Positions 21,209 through 32,235 of a DNA stretch of 64,000 bases are shown in pieces; within the stretch, counting starts at the first letter, position 1, and each line of letters begins with the position of its first letter. The DNA comes from Pyropia yezoensis (lineage: Eukaryota > Rhodophyta > Bangiophyceae > Bangiales > Bangiaceae). The notes under the pieces were generated by a model. It was not told the origin of the DNA and did no database searches. It worked only from the letters and a program-made list of their open reading frames with translations. The stretch lies in the NCBI GenBank assembly GCA_009829735.1, contig CM020619.1, positions 24,329,554-24,393,553 of the forward strand. The letters are read 5' to 3'. A program made the position numbers and the translations under genes.

Positions 21209-21268
21209 ATGGCCTTTGTCACCCCCCTGCCCGTCGCCCCCTCGGTGCGGCGGCCGGCCCTGCACGGC

Positions 21269-21299
<31 letters not shown>

Positions 21300-21478
21300 C
21301 GGCCGCCACCCCCACCCTCACCCCCACCCCCACCCGCACCCGCACCCGCCGCGGCCGGCGGGCGGTGGTGGTGGGTGCGCCCGTGGCGCAGCTCAACCGG
21401 CAGGCGGAAATCGCGCGCGTCATGGAGCAGCTGGCGGCGCTCAAGGCGGCCAAGGCGGCCAAGGAGGCTGCCGCCGCC

Positions 21479-21511
<33 letters not shown>

Positions 21512-22380
21512 GGGGGGGGGGCGGGCGGCGCCCCGGGGGTGCCGCGGTCCTCGCCGCCACTGGCGGCGGCGGCGGCGGCGGCACCTCCCGCGGCGGCACC
21601 GCCCGCCGCCGCCTCCCCGCCGCCCGCCCCCCCCGCCGCCACCCCCGTGCCGCCGCCGCCGCCGCCCGTGTCGTGGCCGCAGCCGACAGCGTCTGCGGTG
21701 GCGGCTGGCGGGTCTGCCGCCCGCGGCGCTTCCCCCCCCCCCCCCCCCCCCCCGCCCGGTCGCTGTCCGACCCGCCCGTGGCGTCTGCCTACGCCCCCAC
21801 CCTTGGCCTGGGCGTCCACGGCACGGCCAGCCGCTTCCTGCCGCTCGTCGCCGTTGAGCCGTCAGACGCCTACGCGCGGGTGGTGGCGGTGGCGGGCACC
21901 CTGGACGCCCTCACGCCGGCGGCGCTGGCCGCCACCCCCTGCCTGACCGCCGCCCACGAGGCGGGCGTCTTTGCCGTCGGCGCCGTGCGGGTGCCGCCCG
22001 CGGCGCCGGCGCCGGCGGCGGCCGCCGCCGCGGGCGGCTGGGCGGGGGGGGAGGTGGTGGCGCTGGGCGGCGCCGACGCCGACGCGGTGAGTGAGGCGGC
22101 CGACCTGGTCGGCCTATGGGTGCCCGGCAGCGCGCTGGGGGTGGGGTGGGAGGACGGCGCCGACCACAACCTGCTCGTCGGGGTGGACCGGTCCGACCGT
22201 GCGTGGGCGCGCGGCGCGTTTTTCGTGTGGGCCACCCCGAATGGGGGGGGGGTGGAGGTTGGCTCGGCCGAGACCCCGGCCGCGGGGGAGATCCTCGGCC
22301 GCGTCGTGCTCGTGCACATGGAGCGGTACGGGCGCAAGGGCAAGGCGGGGGGCTTTGAGGAGATGAACGAGGTGTACTAA
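21209..22380 (+). CDS. Plastid-targeted protein of unknown function, frame break in a C-run
   Basis: The start ATG is in GCCATGG context ~30 bases after a long C tract. The N-terminus M-A-F-V-T-P-L-P-V-A followed by an Arg-rich stretch (R-T-R-T-R-R-G-R-R) reads as a red-algal plastid transit peptide. A short helix (I-A-R-V-M-E-Q-L-A-A-L-K), a long Ala/Pro linker and a folded C-terminal domain of ~200 residues follow. That domain includes F-L-P-L-V-A-V-E-P-S-D-A-Y-A-R-V, A-D-L-V-G-L-W-V-P-G and R-A-F-F-V-W-A-T-like segments, ending at 22380. The frame changes inside a ~19-base C-run near 21733-21752, most simply a homopolymer length error. I do not recognise the C-terminal domain. Its stroma-like character is inferred only from the transit peptide. 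Confidence 0.65.
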
Positions 22381-22975
22381 ATTTGGAGGCCCGGGAGAGA
22401 GAGAGGTGTGGGGGGGGGGCGGGGAGCGGCGGAGGGGAGAGGGAGGGGCGTGGGGAGTTTGGACTGGGGTTTGGTCGCGCTGTGGACGTGGGAGGGGGCC
22501 CGGTGGGGGTGGGAACGCGGGGGCGGCACGGACTCTGTGGCACCGAGGTGGGACCACATTGGGGAGATGGAGGGGTGGGTAGAGGCTGTTTGCGTGCAGA
22601 CGGGTGCCAGTGGATGGTTTTGCTCAACGTTGCGGGGTGGCCGCCACGGCGGCGAGACACAACGTCGGGGGAAGGGTGGGTGGCTATGACTCCGTATACG
22701 CGAGCGGACAACACGCAAGAGGGTTTTCCTTGCCTGTCGCTCGCCCCTCAGACGCTACTCACCATCATCCGCCGTCCACCAACCCCCACATGACCTTGGG
22801 CGTATAGGGCAAGGTGGGCGACACCACCAAGCCAGCCTGTGACCCCCCTTCCCGCCCCACTCCCCCCGCCCTTCCACTCTGCCCGACCCCCCTCTTCACA
22901 CGCCCAACGGTGCTGCCCCTCCACACCACCCCACCTCCCTGGCCCAACCGGTCCCCCACCCCCCCCCCCATCCAT
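22381..22975. other. Convergent intergenic region
   Basis: It lies between the 3' ends of the plastid-protein gene (+) and the Hint gene (-). No supported gene; several G and C runs. Confidence 0.5.
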
Positions 22976-23995
22976 CTAGCACACCGCCTTGCCACGGGGC
23001 ACCAGCGACGTGAGCGCCCCCCCCCCGCCCTCCAGCGACGTCATCGACCGCCCCGTCGTGCGGTACACCGCCCGCAGGGGCGCAAGCAGCGCCGACGCCA
23101 CCCCCGGCGACACGGCGGTGGTGTAGGTGCTGGCGCGCACCCCCCCCACCACGATATCCCCGTGGAGGGTCTGCGGGTTGTACAGCCCGCCGCCCGTCAC
23201 CCGGCGGGTCGACGTGACCGCCGACGTGGCCCACCCGGCCGGCGTGGCCACCTGCAGCGTGTCCCCCACCGCCACCGCCGCCGCCGCCACCAGCCGCCCA
23301 TTCGCATACACGTAATGCCCCGCCGACGCGTCCAAGCGGGACCCCCCCGCGGTGGTCAGCCGCACAAACGTGCGGGGCGGGGTGGGGAGCTTGTGAGTAA
23401 AGAGGAAGACGGCGGAAAAGGCGGCGGGGCTGTCGCCCGCCGCGACGCGCACCACGTCCCCGACGGCCAGGTCGGACATGGCCACCACCCGCCCGTCGGC
23501 CGTCTCGGCCGTCGCGTCGGCGGGGAAACAGTCGGCCAGCCCATCGTCGCTGTCAGCGTCCCCATCGTCGCCTGTGGTCGCCCCCGGGACGGGGGTGGGG
23601 GCCTCGTCCGACGAGCGGGACGACCCCGAGTGGGACGACCCCGAGCTGGCGTGCGAGTCCGCCTCCGACGCGGCCGACGACGCCGCGCTCTCCGCGTCCG
23701 ACGCCGCCTCAGACGCGGCCGACGACGCGAGGGAGCTGGCCGTCGACGACCCCACCGCGGGGGCGGGGGTGGTCTGCCGGGTGGCCACGTCCAGGGCGGC
23801 GAGCGCCTCGGCGGTGAGGCGCCGCGGGGCAACCCCGACGGGCGCCTCGCTAAACGACGACGCGTGCGACGCGGCGGCGGCGGCGGCCGCCGCGCCCGAC
23901 GTCGTGGGCGCCCCGTGGATGGAGGGGGCGACAGAGAGGGCGACGAGCGCCGTCACAACGGCCGTGCCAGTCGCCTTTTTGGTGGGCGGCGCCAT
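22976..23995 (-). CDS. Secreted Hedgehog-type Hint (Hog) domain protein
   Basis: A 339-residue protein starts at ATG 23995 (ACCATGG context). A hydrophobic stretch at residues ~9-27 (T-G-T-A-V-V-T-A-L-V-A-L-S-V-A) looks like a signal peptide. Residues ~30-152 are an Ala/Ser/Asp-rich disordered linker. The Hint domain runs from C156 (D-C-F-P-A-D-A) to about 316. It has V-G-D-V-V-R at ~178, the H of S-A-G-H-Y-V-Y at 227, V-G-D-T-L-Q at ~243 and L-H-G-D-I-V-V-G-G-V-R-A-S near 277-289. Hint domains cleave the bond before their first Cys by an N-S acyl shift, in Hedgehog passing the N-part to a nucleophile. Here the N-part is only a short linker. The position-B Thr of the family T-x-x-H motif is replaced by Ser. 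Hog proteins are known in red algae and other protists. Confidence 0.85.
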   Translation of the reverse strand: MAPPTKKATGTAVVTALVALSVAPSIHGAPTTSGAAAAAAAASHASSFSEAPVGVAPRRLTAEALAALDVATRQTTPAPAVGSSTASSLASSAASEAASDAESAASSAASEADSHASSGSSHSGSSRSSDEAPTPVPGATTGDDGDADSDDGLADCFPADATAETADGRVVAMSDLAVGDVVRVAAGDSPAAFSAVFLFTHKLPTPPRTFVRLTTAGGSRLDASAGHYVYANGRLVAAAAVAVGDTLQVATPAGWATSAVTSTRRVTGGGLYNPQTLHGDIVVGGVRASTYTTAVSPGVASALLAPLRAVYRTTGRSMTSLEGGGGALTSLVPRGKAVC

Positions 23996-24002
23996 GGTGA
24001 TG

Positions 24003-24033
<31 letters not shown>

Positions 24034-25570
24034 TTGTTGGTCGAGTGGGTGCGGGAGCGGGGGGCGGTTGGGGTGGAAGCGATCGACGACGGCGGCGGAG
24101 GGGGGGGGTGGAGGAGCAAGACGGGCGGGGATGGGAGATGGGGAGCGCGTCCACGACAGGGGCCAGCGGTTGCGACAGCGGCGGCCGTCGGGGGCACCAG
24201 CGGGGGTGATAAGCCGGGGGCACCCGTCCCCCCTGGCGGCGGCTCTGCGTGTGCACCTCCCCCCCCACCCGCCACCCGCTCCCCCTCACCCCCCACCCCC
24301 CCCCCCCCCCCCCCCCCCCCCCCCGACAGGTGGTCAGTGCAAAACAAAAAGAAATGGAGCAACCGCCGCCCCACGAGGCGCTGCTCTGGGGCGGCGGGGC
24401 ACACGCTTGCCGGGGCGCCGCGTCGCCACGCCCGTCGTGGGGCGCCGCTGGGGGGGGGGCCGCTACGTCCCTCCCCCCCGCCCTACCCTCCAGGACCCCC
24501 GCCACAGCTGCGCCACCCCCCTCCTTTCCCCCTCCCCCGCCGCCGCCCTCCCCCCCCTCTCCCCGCTTGCGCGCCCATTCGTTTCCCTTTCCCCCTTTGC
24601 ACCTCCGCCCCCCCTCCCCCCCCACCCCCCCCACCCCCCCCCCTCGGCCAGCAGCGGTGACCGCCGCACCTCGCACCGCAGACACCGGCCACCGCCCGTA
24701 CTCCCCCGCCCCCGGGACCGCCGCCAACGCCCCAGTGGGGCCGTCACGCGCACCCGCAACGCGCGGCGGTAGAGGGGGGGGAGAGGGGGGGGTGGCGCCC
24801 ATCGCGTCAAGAGAGGAGGTGGGGGGTGGGGGGGGGGAAGGCAAGAGGGGCGCTGGGCGGGCTGGCAGGGAGGCCGACGCCGAGTGCGGCCGCCCAAAAG
24901 GCAAAAAAAAAAAAAAATAGGGAGGGCAGCAGCGGTGCGGGAGCGCCCCGCGGATCCCCCCCCCCCCCCCCCCCCCCTGGGTTGCGATCCCTGTTTGCTG
25001 TAGGGCCACGGCCAGGGGGGGGGGGAGGGGGGGGGGTGGGGGGGGGGGGGGGGGGGTGCACGCACGGTGGAGGGGGGTAGGGACCCGGGCGCCACGACTG
25101 CCTGCCGCCGCTGGGTGGGCGGGCAACCACCTGCCGGCGGGGAGGCACCGGCAGCCGCGCGGCGGAGAGGACCGTCGCGAGGGGGGAGGGCAGTTGGAAG
25201 GCGGGGGGGGCTGGGGGGACTGGGGGGGGGGGGGGGGGGGGGGGGGGCGGGAGGGGGGGGGGGGGCGCCTGGGCTGACGAAGGAGCTCTGCGGGCGGCCC
25301 CTGCGGCCCAGCGTTTTGCACCGGGAGGGGGGGGGGGGTGAAAGAGCACCACCGCCAGCCGGCGGGGCGCCCCGTGTGCCAGGCGGCACCGCGGGAGCGC
25401 GGGGGGGCGTGCAGGCTGCCGTGGATATGTATCCGCATCGACGGTGAGAGGGCCGCCTCGAGGGCGGGGGAGGTGGGGGGTACGTGGTGCCACGCGGGAC
25501 CCGCTGGTTGGGGGGTGGGGGAGGCGGCCGACGCTGGTCAGTCGACAGCCGGTCCCTCGGTCACTATACA
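23996..25570. other. Extreme G/C homopolymer region upstream of the Hint gene
   Basis: It contains some of the longest homopolymers of the window, including G-runs at 24008-24034, 25023-25056 and 25227-25247, and C-runs at 24299-24324 and 24957-24977. Every frame is low-complexity. On the Hint sense strand the nearest run is a C tract 14 bases above the ATG. No gene is supported. Confidence 0.5.
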
Positions 25571-26420
25571 ACTACACCATGGATCTAGGACTGGCAAGTC
25601 CAGATTGGCCCGCCGTCCCTCCCGCCTGATTTTGAGTACAGTATTTTTCAACTCGACACGCAAGTAGATAGAGTTGCCCATTCCTTGCGCGACCACAGGA
25701 GGGCACCCACGATGCTCGTTCCGTCGTCGCCCCTGCCACACGCCTAGTTAAGAGGGCGTTTTTTGTGCAGCCTGGGTTTCACAGGCTCCCTCGTCTCCTC
25801 ATTGGCCGACGAAGATCAATTTGATCGCTCTGAGAGGCAATTCTGTCACCGCATTGGCTCAAGAGCGAGGTGTCAGGTCTTTTTCTTCCTTTGGGCCACA
25901 GGAAGTTGAAGATTGTACACGTGTTCACCTGCACCCGTTGTCGCGGCCGTGTGGGGCAGGTGAGAATAGAAAAGATTAGAAAAGAATGCAGAGTGGAGAG
26001 TCAACCGTTCCTCAAAGAACGGCTGCCGGAACGAAACACCACACCTTGGTGAAGTGCCACCCACCCCACCTCATCCCCTCGCACAGCGCCCAAAGGCCAC
26101 CACCTTCGCCCGGCGCACCCCCCAAAGGCTCATTACCCGCCACACCCGGGGTTGGCGAGGTCAAACAGGGGTGGGCCCGGCGCAGGGGGCGTCTATTTCA
26201 CGTCTCGGGGAAGGTGCAGTCCCCCCGTGACTGTGACTTTACCACCTGTGGCGGATGTACTGTCCTCTGCATCTCGGAGGCTTTTCGACCCTCATAGTAC
26301 ACCCGCAGACGCTTCCCCGGAGCATCTTAGAGATGTCTGAGAATGCCCGGGGTAACAGCGACAGGAGTGGAGTTATTGATGGGGGAAGGGCTGTCACCTT
26401 CAGACTCCGGCGGGGGGGGG
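25571..26420. other. Intergenic, nothing recognised
   Basis: Normal-composition sequence between the GC-run region and the left end of the TNP2-type element; no coding frame with domain support. Confidence 0.4.
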
Positions 26421-26754
26421 CCCTATGGGAACAGAACCGCGATAAAACCGCGATTCTTGATCCTTGGCCACCCGGGGTCGGGATATGAGAGGCCTTCAAG
26501 GCAAACAAGCGGTTCTGACAGCTGCGAGAGCCCGATGCGAGCTCTGATTGGCCTTCTCTTGGGCGCTTCCATAACCATCCCGAGCAGCCTCCAGAACAAT
26601 CTGAAAAGGTCCAGAATCATCCCGAACTGCCCTCAGAACGGTGCGGAGAGGTCCAGAATCATCCAACCATCCAACAACCATCCAATCAGACGGCGAGTGA
26701 CTCCATACTGGCATCTGTTGCGGGCCTCGTCGCGACCAGGATCCTGCGCAAAGA

Positions 26755-26764
26755 GTATATATAG
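26755..26764 (+). promoter_or_regulatory. TATA-like box of the TNP2 element
   Basis: GTATATATAG, 180 bases upstream of the transposase ATG and inside the element, in an otherwise GC-rich context. Probably the transposase promoter (inference). Confidence 0.5.
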
Positions 26765-26943
26765 TCTGACGGAACACCCGATCTGAGCTCGTCTGCTCCT
26801 CGTCAGTTTTCGTAGCGCCTTCGCCCCTGCCACCAGCACGTCGCACGCACCCGCCGCCTCGCCCCCCCCCCCTCGCCCCCCTCCTGCCTGGCGGCCCCCC
26901 CCCCCCCCTCCCTCAGCCAACAAACCCATCCCGTCAAGGCAAC

Positions 26944-29761
26944 ATGAGGGCGTGCTCTTGCGCCAAATGCAGTGGGGGGACGCCGGGTGGCATTTCTTAC
27001 GTGAGTGAGAGGACCTGGTTTAGACACCAGCGTGCCACCAGAGGTCTTCCCCCTCGCTCCCGTGCCGCGGTCGCCTCAAGTGCCGCCCCGCCTGGCGGCC
27101 CTTCATTGCCTGACGCCCCCCTCGACAGCCCTGCCCCCGACCCGCTACCAGCATCAAGTCCATCGACGAGCAGCACGGATGGGAATGATAGTGATAGTAG
27201 CGTGGCCGACGAGCAACCACCGGATGGTGCTACCCCCGCTTCGCCAGCTCAAGAGCTACACGGGCTTGGACCAAACGGCGTGCGTATACCCAGTCATGTC
27301 TTCGAGGAAAACATTGATGACTTTGTTGCGTACACGTTCGTAGTGCAGCACTGCCGGTCGCGTGAGGGCACCGAGGACTACCTGCGACAGCGCCGCTTCC
27401 ATGGGACGTGTCGCACGCCACACTTCCTCAACACAATGGTGGAGTCCAGTGTCGACCTGCACACCACGAAGGTCGACTGTTGCAGGAACGGTTGTCATGG
27501 GTTTACCGCCGACCGCGAAGCTCTCTCAGCGTGCGACGTGTGCAAGGCTGCTCGGTACCGCGTGAACGGGCAGCCTCCTAAGCAAGCTACCCATTGGCCG
27601 CTTCTTCCATGGCTGAAGATGGTGTTTGCCGATGGTCAAATTGGGCCGAGCATGGTCAGTGCCATGAAAGAGGCTCGCGAGGCCGCAGCCGCAGGCCTAC
27701 CCACGGATTTACGCGATTGGTTCGACGGCGCGGTTTTTCGCAAGCTGGTTGAGCAGGGCTACTTCTGCTCCAGCACCTCCGTCGCTCTGAGCATTTCAAC
27801 GGACGGTTTTCAAGCTTGGAAACAGCGCGGATTCGAAGGATGGCCGATTATTGCGACAATTCTCAACCTCGATCCACGCTCCAGGGTTCGAATTGTTTCG
27901 CAGGTCATCCTTGGAATAACGCCAGGACCTGGACAACCTGCAGACTTAGAATCGTTTCTTCGCCCGATAGCCAAGGAGCTGGACGCCCTCGCTGCCGACG
28001 TGAGCGGTGTGACCGTGGCGGGCTACCCGGAGCCTCAGGTTGTGTCTGCGCTCGTCGTGCAGTTCACGACCGATATGCCCGCAGGAGATAAGCTGCTCAA
28101 CGCTGTTGGACAAAATGGCGAGCGTCCCGGCAGATTTACGGACTTTGCCGGGGTCCGCGCGCACAACCGTTACTGGTACCCACTATACGAGCCACCGTAC
28201 GACCCCAGCAACCCCCCTCCTGCAAAGAGCCGGAGATTTGACGTCCAAGGCAACGCCACACCCAGGCGCACCGCGGCCAGCATCGCTGGTAGTGCTGCGA
28301 GGGTCGAGAATGCTCGCCGGGCGGGACAGAGCAAGTCGGCTGTACGTGCCCTGGCGCAGAAAGAGGGGTTCAAGGGCTTCTCTCTGTGCTTCGCCCCTAG
28401 TCCGGCGGACAAGGCACGCTATCCTGCGCTGAAGTACCTGTGGGAAATTGGCCCAGATCTGCTACCTTATCACGCCATGTACCTGTTTGTGCAACGTCGT
28501 GCGTCGGCTGTGGGAGCTTTTCTCCGGTGAGAACTAGCAGCTGGGCGACGACCAACCGTGTCTCATCCCGAAGGCCATCTGCGAAGCTATCGGCAGGGAA
28601 ATTCGGGCGGGTCGCCCAACCGTGCCACTGAGTCAAGCTCGGGCCTTGCGGGACATCTACAAGCATTCGGGCTCGTACAAGGCTGTCGATTGGACGTACT
28701 TCCTACTTTGCACGGGGGAAGTTGTTCTGGCAGATCGAATTCCTGAAAATGTTTTCAAAATGTTTATGGAACTTTGCCATGCCGGCCGCCTACTTTTCAA
28801 GCCGGGCACCCTGACCGAGGACGAGCTGAAGAAGGCCGACAAGAACCTGAAGAAGTTCTGCCACGGCTACTACACGCATGTGTTTGCCGGGAAGGCGGAG
28901 CGGCTGCGGCTGTGTCGGCCGACCATCGTCGCCCTCTTGGAAGTGACCGCCAATCTGCGCGCCTGCGGCCCCGCATGGTCCTACTGGCAGTTCCCCGCCG
29001 AGCGTCTCATCGGCACCCTCACGCGCCTCATCCGTTCTCGCCGCTTTCCGTACGCGGCTCTGATCCATGCGGCATCGGCCAAAGATTATGCTGAGCTGGT
29101 GACAAGCTTCGGGGAAGGCCAAGCGACGGAGAAGTGGGCTGAAGCGACTGGAAAACCTGTTTCATGCCAAGCAAAGGACCCGATCGGCACATTTTCACTT
29201 TCGAATCTTCCTAAAGTGGATCTTCTCCCGCCGCGACACCAGTCGGCTGACTTGGTCGGTGCCGCGCTGTCGAGGATGGAGGCCGTTCTCGCAATGGAAG
29301 GGGCGGCATCAATTCCAGACGAAATCGTTGCCAAAAAGTACTTCCGATTGCGATTGGCCAACGGTCAAATTGCTGGCACTGTTCCGGCCGCTGAACAAGA
29401 TGAAGACCGTCGGCGAGACTACTTTGTCCGGGTAAGCTCTTTTGTCAGGCGAGCTGCGGGGCGGGGACGAGGTGTAGTCCGCGTTCCCGTCAACGTTTAC
29501 GGAGCCGTGCACCACTATGCCGTCGTCCTTATCGACGGCAAACCCCAGGCGTCCGCATTTCTGCAGTGCGTGAAGTCAGCGGCGGACCGAAGCGGCGCGT
29601 TCGGTTTGGCTGAGAAGCGACGAGATACGGAGTGCTTTTCGAGTCTGGGAGGAGTTTTTCGGTACGTTGACGTTACGTCCACTGACGCTGTTGTGGGGAC
29701 GCTGTTTGTGAAGGGGAGGCACGTAGTTTTGTATACGCGGGAGGTGTTCAGCACGGAATAA
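26944..29761 (+). pseudogene. TNP2-type transposase, broken in the middle
   Basis: The first frame (26944-28530, 528 residues) has an N-terminal zinc-binding C-x-C-x2-C (residues ~4-9) followed by R-T-W-F-R-H, the N-G-V-R-I-P-S-H-V-F-E-E-N block, and the core S-T-D-G-F-Q-A-W-K-Q-R, G-W-P-I-I-A-T-I-L-N-L, P-G-P-G-Q-P-A-D-L-E-S-F-L-R-P, typical of TNP2/Transposase_21. A one-base shift near 28488 and a TAG near 28538 then break the conserved H-A-M-Y-L-F region. Homology resumes to 29761 with L-R-A-C-G-P-A-W-S-Y-W-Q-F-P-A-E-R and a ~190-residue C-terminal tail. The other copy reads through this break, so the lesion is copy-specific, unless a short intron has been missed. Transposition would need an intact copy elsewhere. 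Confidence 0.85.
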
Positions 29762-30393
29762 ATGGATTCTTACTGCTTGCGAGCCTGCTGCCGGCACCGC
29801 TTGGCCGTTTCGGCTGAGGAACGCACCACGCGGCCGACGAAGCCGGCGCAGCGGGTCGAGATGTGGTGGTTGCAGAGCGGGACATGCAGGCACTTCGTCT
29901 TTGACAGCCGAAAAGTGCTGTGCAATTGAGTTGAATTTACGAGTAGTTTTGGAGAAATTGACTCCGTGGTCCAAGTCTTTTCACCACGTGCAAGGGTGTG
30001 CCAGTCGGCGCGCGTGCCAGTCAGCGCCGCCTTTGCGTCGTCGCAACCTGCTTCGTTGCCGCTCAGGTCCCCCCCTTGCTGCCCCGCCCCTCAACGGCCT
30101 TGCTGCCATGTGCGGCTTTCCTTTCTCTCCGTGTTTCTCCATCGCTCCCCCCGATCCACCCCACCTTTTCGGCGCCATCTCACCGCGGTCACCTTTGTGG
30201 CGTCTACACGCCCCCCCCCCCACGGTGCTCCCCGGTGCGGCTTTGGGCGGCGCTGGTCTTCTCCTGTGCGGACGCGATCCCCCTTCCTGTTGGTACACGT
30301 TGGCTGTGCGCAGCCGATCCCCTCCCCCTTCGGTGCGCGTCGGTGGTACTAGATCTGCTACCTGCTGCTACTCTCCCTGGAATTTTTTCTATC

Positions 30394-31422
30394 ATGCCGC
30401 CCCGTCGACAGACGCGGTCGGGTGCCGTCCGGTATCCTCGGGCTCGTGCAGGTGCGCACTATTAATACGCTACCGGTGTTAGCTGGGAGAGAGGTGGGAC
30501 GCCTGCTCATATATTTTTTCTTGCTGGGGCTATCAATCGCTTCTGTGTTGATTTTCGTCTCACACTCCATCGTGTCTGCCCGGTTGTGTTCGCTTTCCGT
30601 TTTGATTTCTCTTCCTAGATATGGACGGCTTGTTGGCAGCCTCGCAGGTTGCCGCGGCACTTGCCGCCGAGAGCGCGGGCGGTCAGTACCCACCCTCCGG
30701 GCAGTCCCCGGCCTCGCCGGCCCGGATTGTGCCTGCCTCCCCCGCCCCCCCTCCCGCCGCCCCTGCTCCCCTCCCCCCCGTGGTTCCTTCCCCCGCTCCT
30801 GCCCCGCCCCCCTCCTGGTTGTCAGCTACAGCTGCCCCCAGTGGCGAACCACCCGCTAGTGGAGGGGGTGCTGGGCCGAGCGCTGGCCGCCACACCAGCG
30901 GCCGGGGGGGGCTGTTTATTGCCGGCGACCGCCCGCTCCCCCCCCCTGATGTGCCCATCCAAAAGATCAACGTTTTTGACGAACAAGGACCTGGAGCTGA
31001 CCGTCAAAGATCGTCGGCGGCTGCGCACGGGGGTGGCTTTTGCGATCAACCAGATATTGCGGTCGACGGCATCTTTCTGCACCCACCGCGAGGACCGACA
31101 ACGCACGGCGGTGGTCTACCTCGAGGAGCGGGTGCCCCGCTTGGCTATGTGCGAGTCGGCCTGGGGAGCGTGTGCGGTTCTGTCGCGCGGCTTGCGCCAC
31201 CAGCGGAATCAGCAACGGTGCAAGACGGCGGGTAGTGCCGCGGAGGTAGCCGCGACCGCCGCGGCTGCTACTAGTGCAGCAGCCCCGGCGGCCGGGACGG
31301 GCGACTCGTCTACCGCGACGGTGGCGGACGGTGGTGACAACGATGCTCCGAGTGCGCGAGAGCAGCAGCTTGCCTTTTTTTGCCAGCTGGAGAAACAGAA
31401 AATAAACAGCCACGGTACCTAA
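30394..31422 (+). CDS. Second gene of the TNP2 element (accessory, possibly DNA-binding)
   Basis: Exon 1 is 30394-30451 (M-P-P-R-R-Q-T-R-S-G). A 167-bp GT...AG intron (30452-30618) ends in a pyrimidine-rich ...CTTCCTAG. Exon 2 starts at 30619 in matching phase with D-M-D-G-L-L-A-A-S-Q-V-A-A-A-L. A Pro-rich linker follows. A basic, normal-composition domain comes next (N-K-D-L-E-L-T-V-K-D-R-R-R-L, A-I-N-Q-I-L-R-S-T-A-S-F, L-E-E-R-V-P-R-L-A), ending at 31422. Joining linker and domain needs a one-base change in the TTTTT run at ~30973-30977. CACTA elements usually carry a second, terminus-binding protein; that role is inferred from position and basic composition only. Confidence 0.5.
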
Positions 31423-31653
31423 GCAACATGTTAAAGAAGGCACAGCACAGAAATATAACTGCGGATGCCAACAGCGCCGACCACCCCTGGCCGGTGTAAG
31501 CTGCCTGCTGAGTGCTCGCTCCCAGGTCTGAGGGCCATTGTGGGCCAATCAAACTGCCACCGATCGCGGTTTGGTCGTGGTTCTGACCCTCACCGGCTGT
31601 CTCGGCATGGGGATCAAGGATCGCGGATTTATCGTGCTTCTGTTCCCTTAGGG

Positions 31654-32235
31654 GGGGTTGAAGGGGGAGGCGTCAAGGCGACGGGAGGGGGGGGAGGGGT
31701 GGAAATGTCGTGCAAGGGGTTGGGTAGATTCACTCGCGGGGACACACTCATGCGCAAGATCCAGGTGGCCGCGTCACCGGGGCTGCGCCCGACCGTCCCT
31801 CACGACCTTTGTGGCGTGGGGTGAAAATTGGGGTCATGAAAAAACCCCAATTTTCTTCTCAGCCACTCACAGGGCTGCACGTTTCTTTGAAAAGGCCAGT
31901 GTAAAGAAACCCAGGCTGCACACCTCAACTAGGCGTGGCCCCCGCCCACCAGCGTGGCCTAGCCTAAGAGCGGTGCGACTCCAAAGAGAACTAGGGCAGC
32001 CCCAAAAACACGTACGTAACGATGAGTGGATAAGCCCCAATACTATAGATCGACCGCAAAGGTGACCCCCCCCAGCGGTGCATGCCCCTACGGCATGCGG
32101 TCAGAAGAAGTTGTGCTGTATTTGAGAAATAAAGTTCAACAACTTTGTCCTTGCCAACAGCAATCCTCCCACAACGCCGCCACGGATGTCTGCCCCTCAG
32201 CGTTGCCTGCCTTGCCCTACAGTCTTTCTCCAATA
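31654..32235. other. Intergenic between transposons
   Basis: Nothing recognised. A short inverted pair, CCCCAATTTTC and GAAAATTGGGG, lies around 31826-31857. Confidence 0.35.

Larger units (their letters stand above)
26421..31653 (+). mobile_element. TNP2-type (CACTA-like) DNA transposon, near-complete
   Basis: Terminal inverted repeats of ~43 bp begin CCCTATGGGAACAGAACCGC on the left and CCCTAAGGGAACAGAAGCAC on the right (inward). Both continue through CGATAAA, CCGCGAT and CTTGATCC. The element sits in a G-run, so a GGG target duplication is compatible but not provable. It carries a TNP2-type transposase (26944-29761) and a second gene (30394-31422), the usual two-gene plan of CACTA elements. 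The termini are CCCTA rather than CACTA. Confidence 0.85.

Noticed and set aside
22814..24772. A 652-residue plus-strand frame
   Set aside because: It is antisense to the Hint gene and Arg/Pro/His low-complexity; the minus-strand frame has a signal peptide and a conserved domain.
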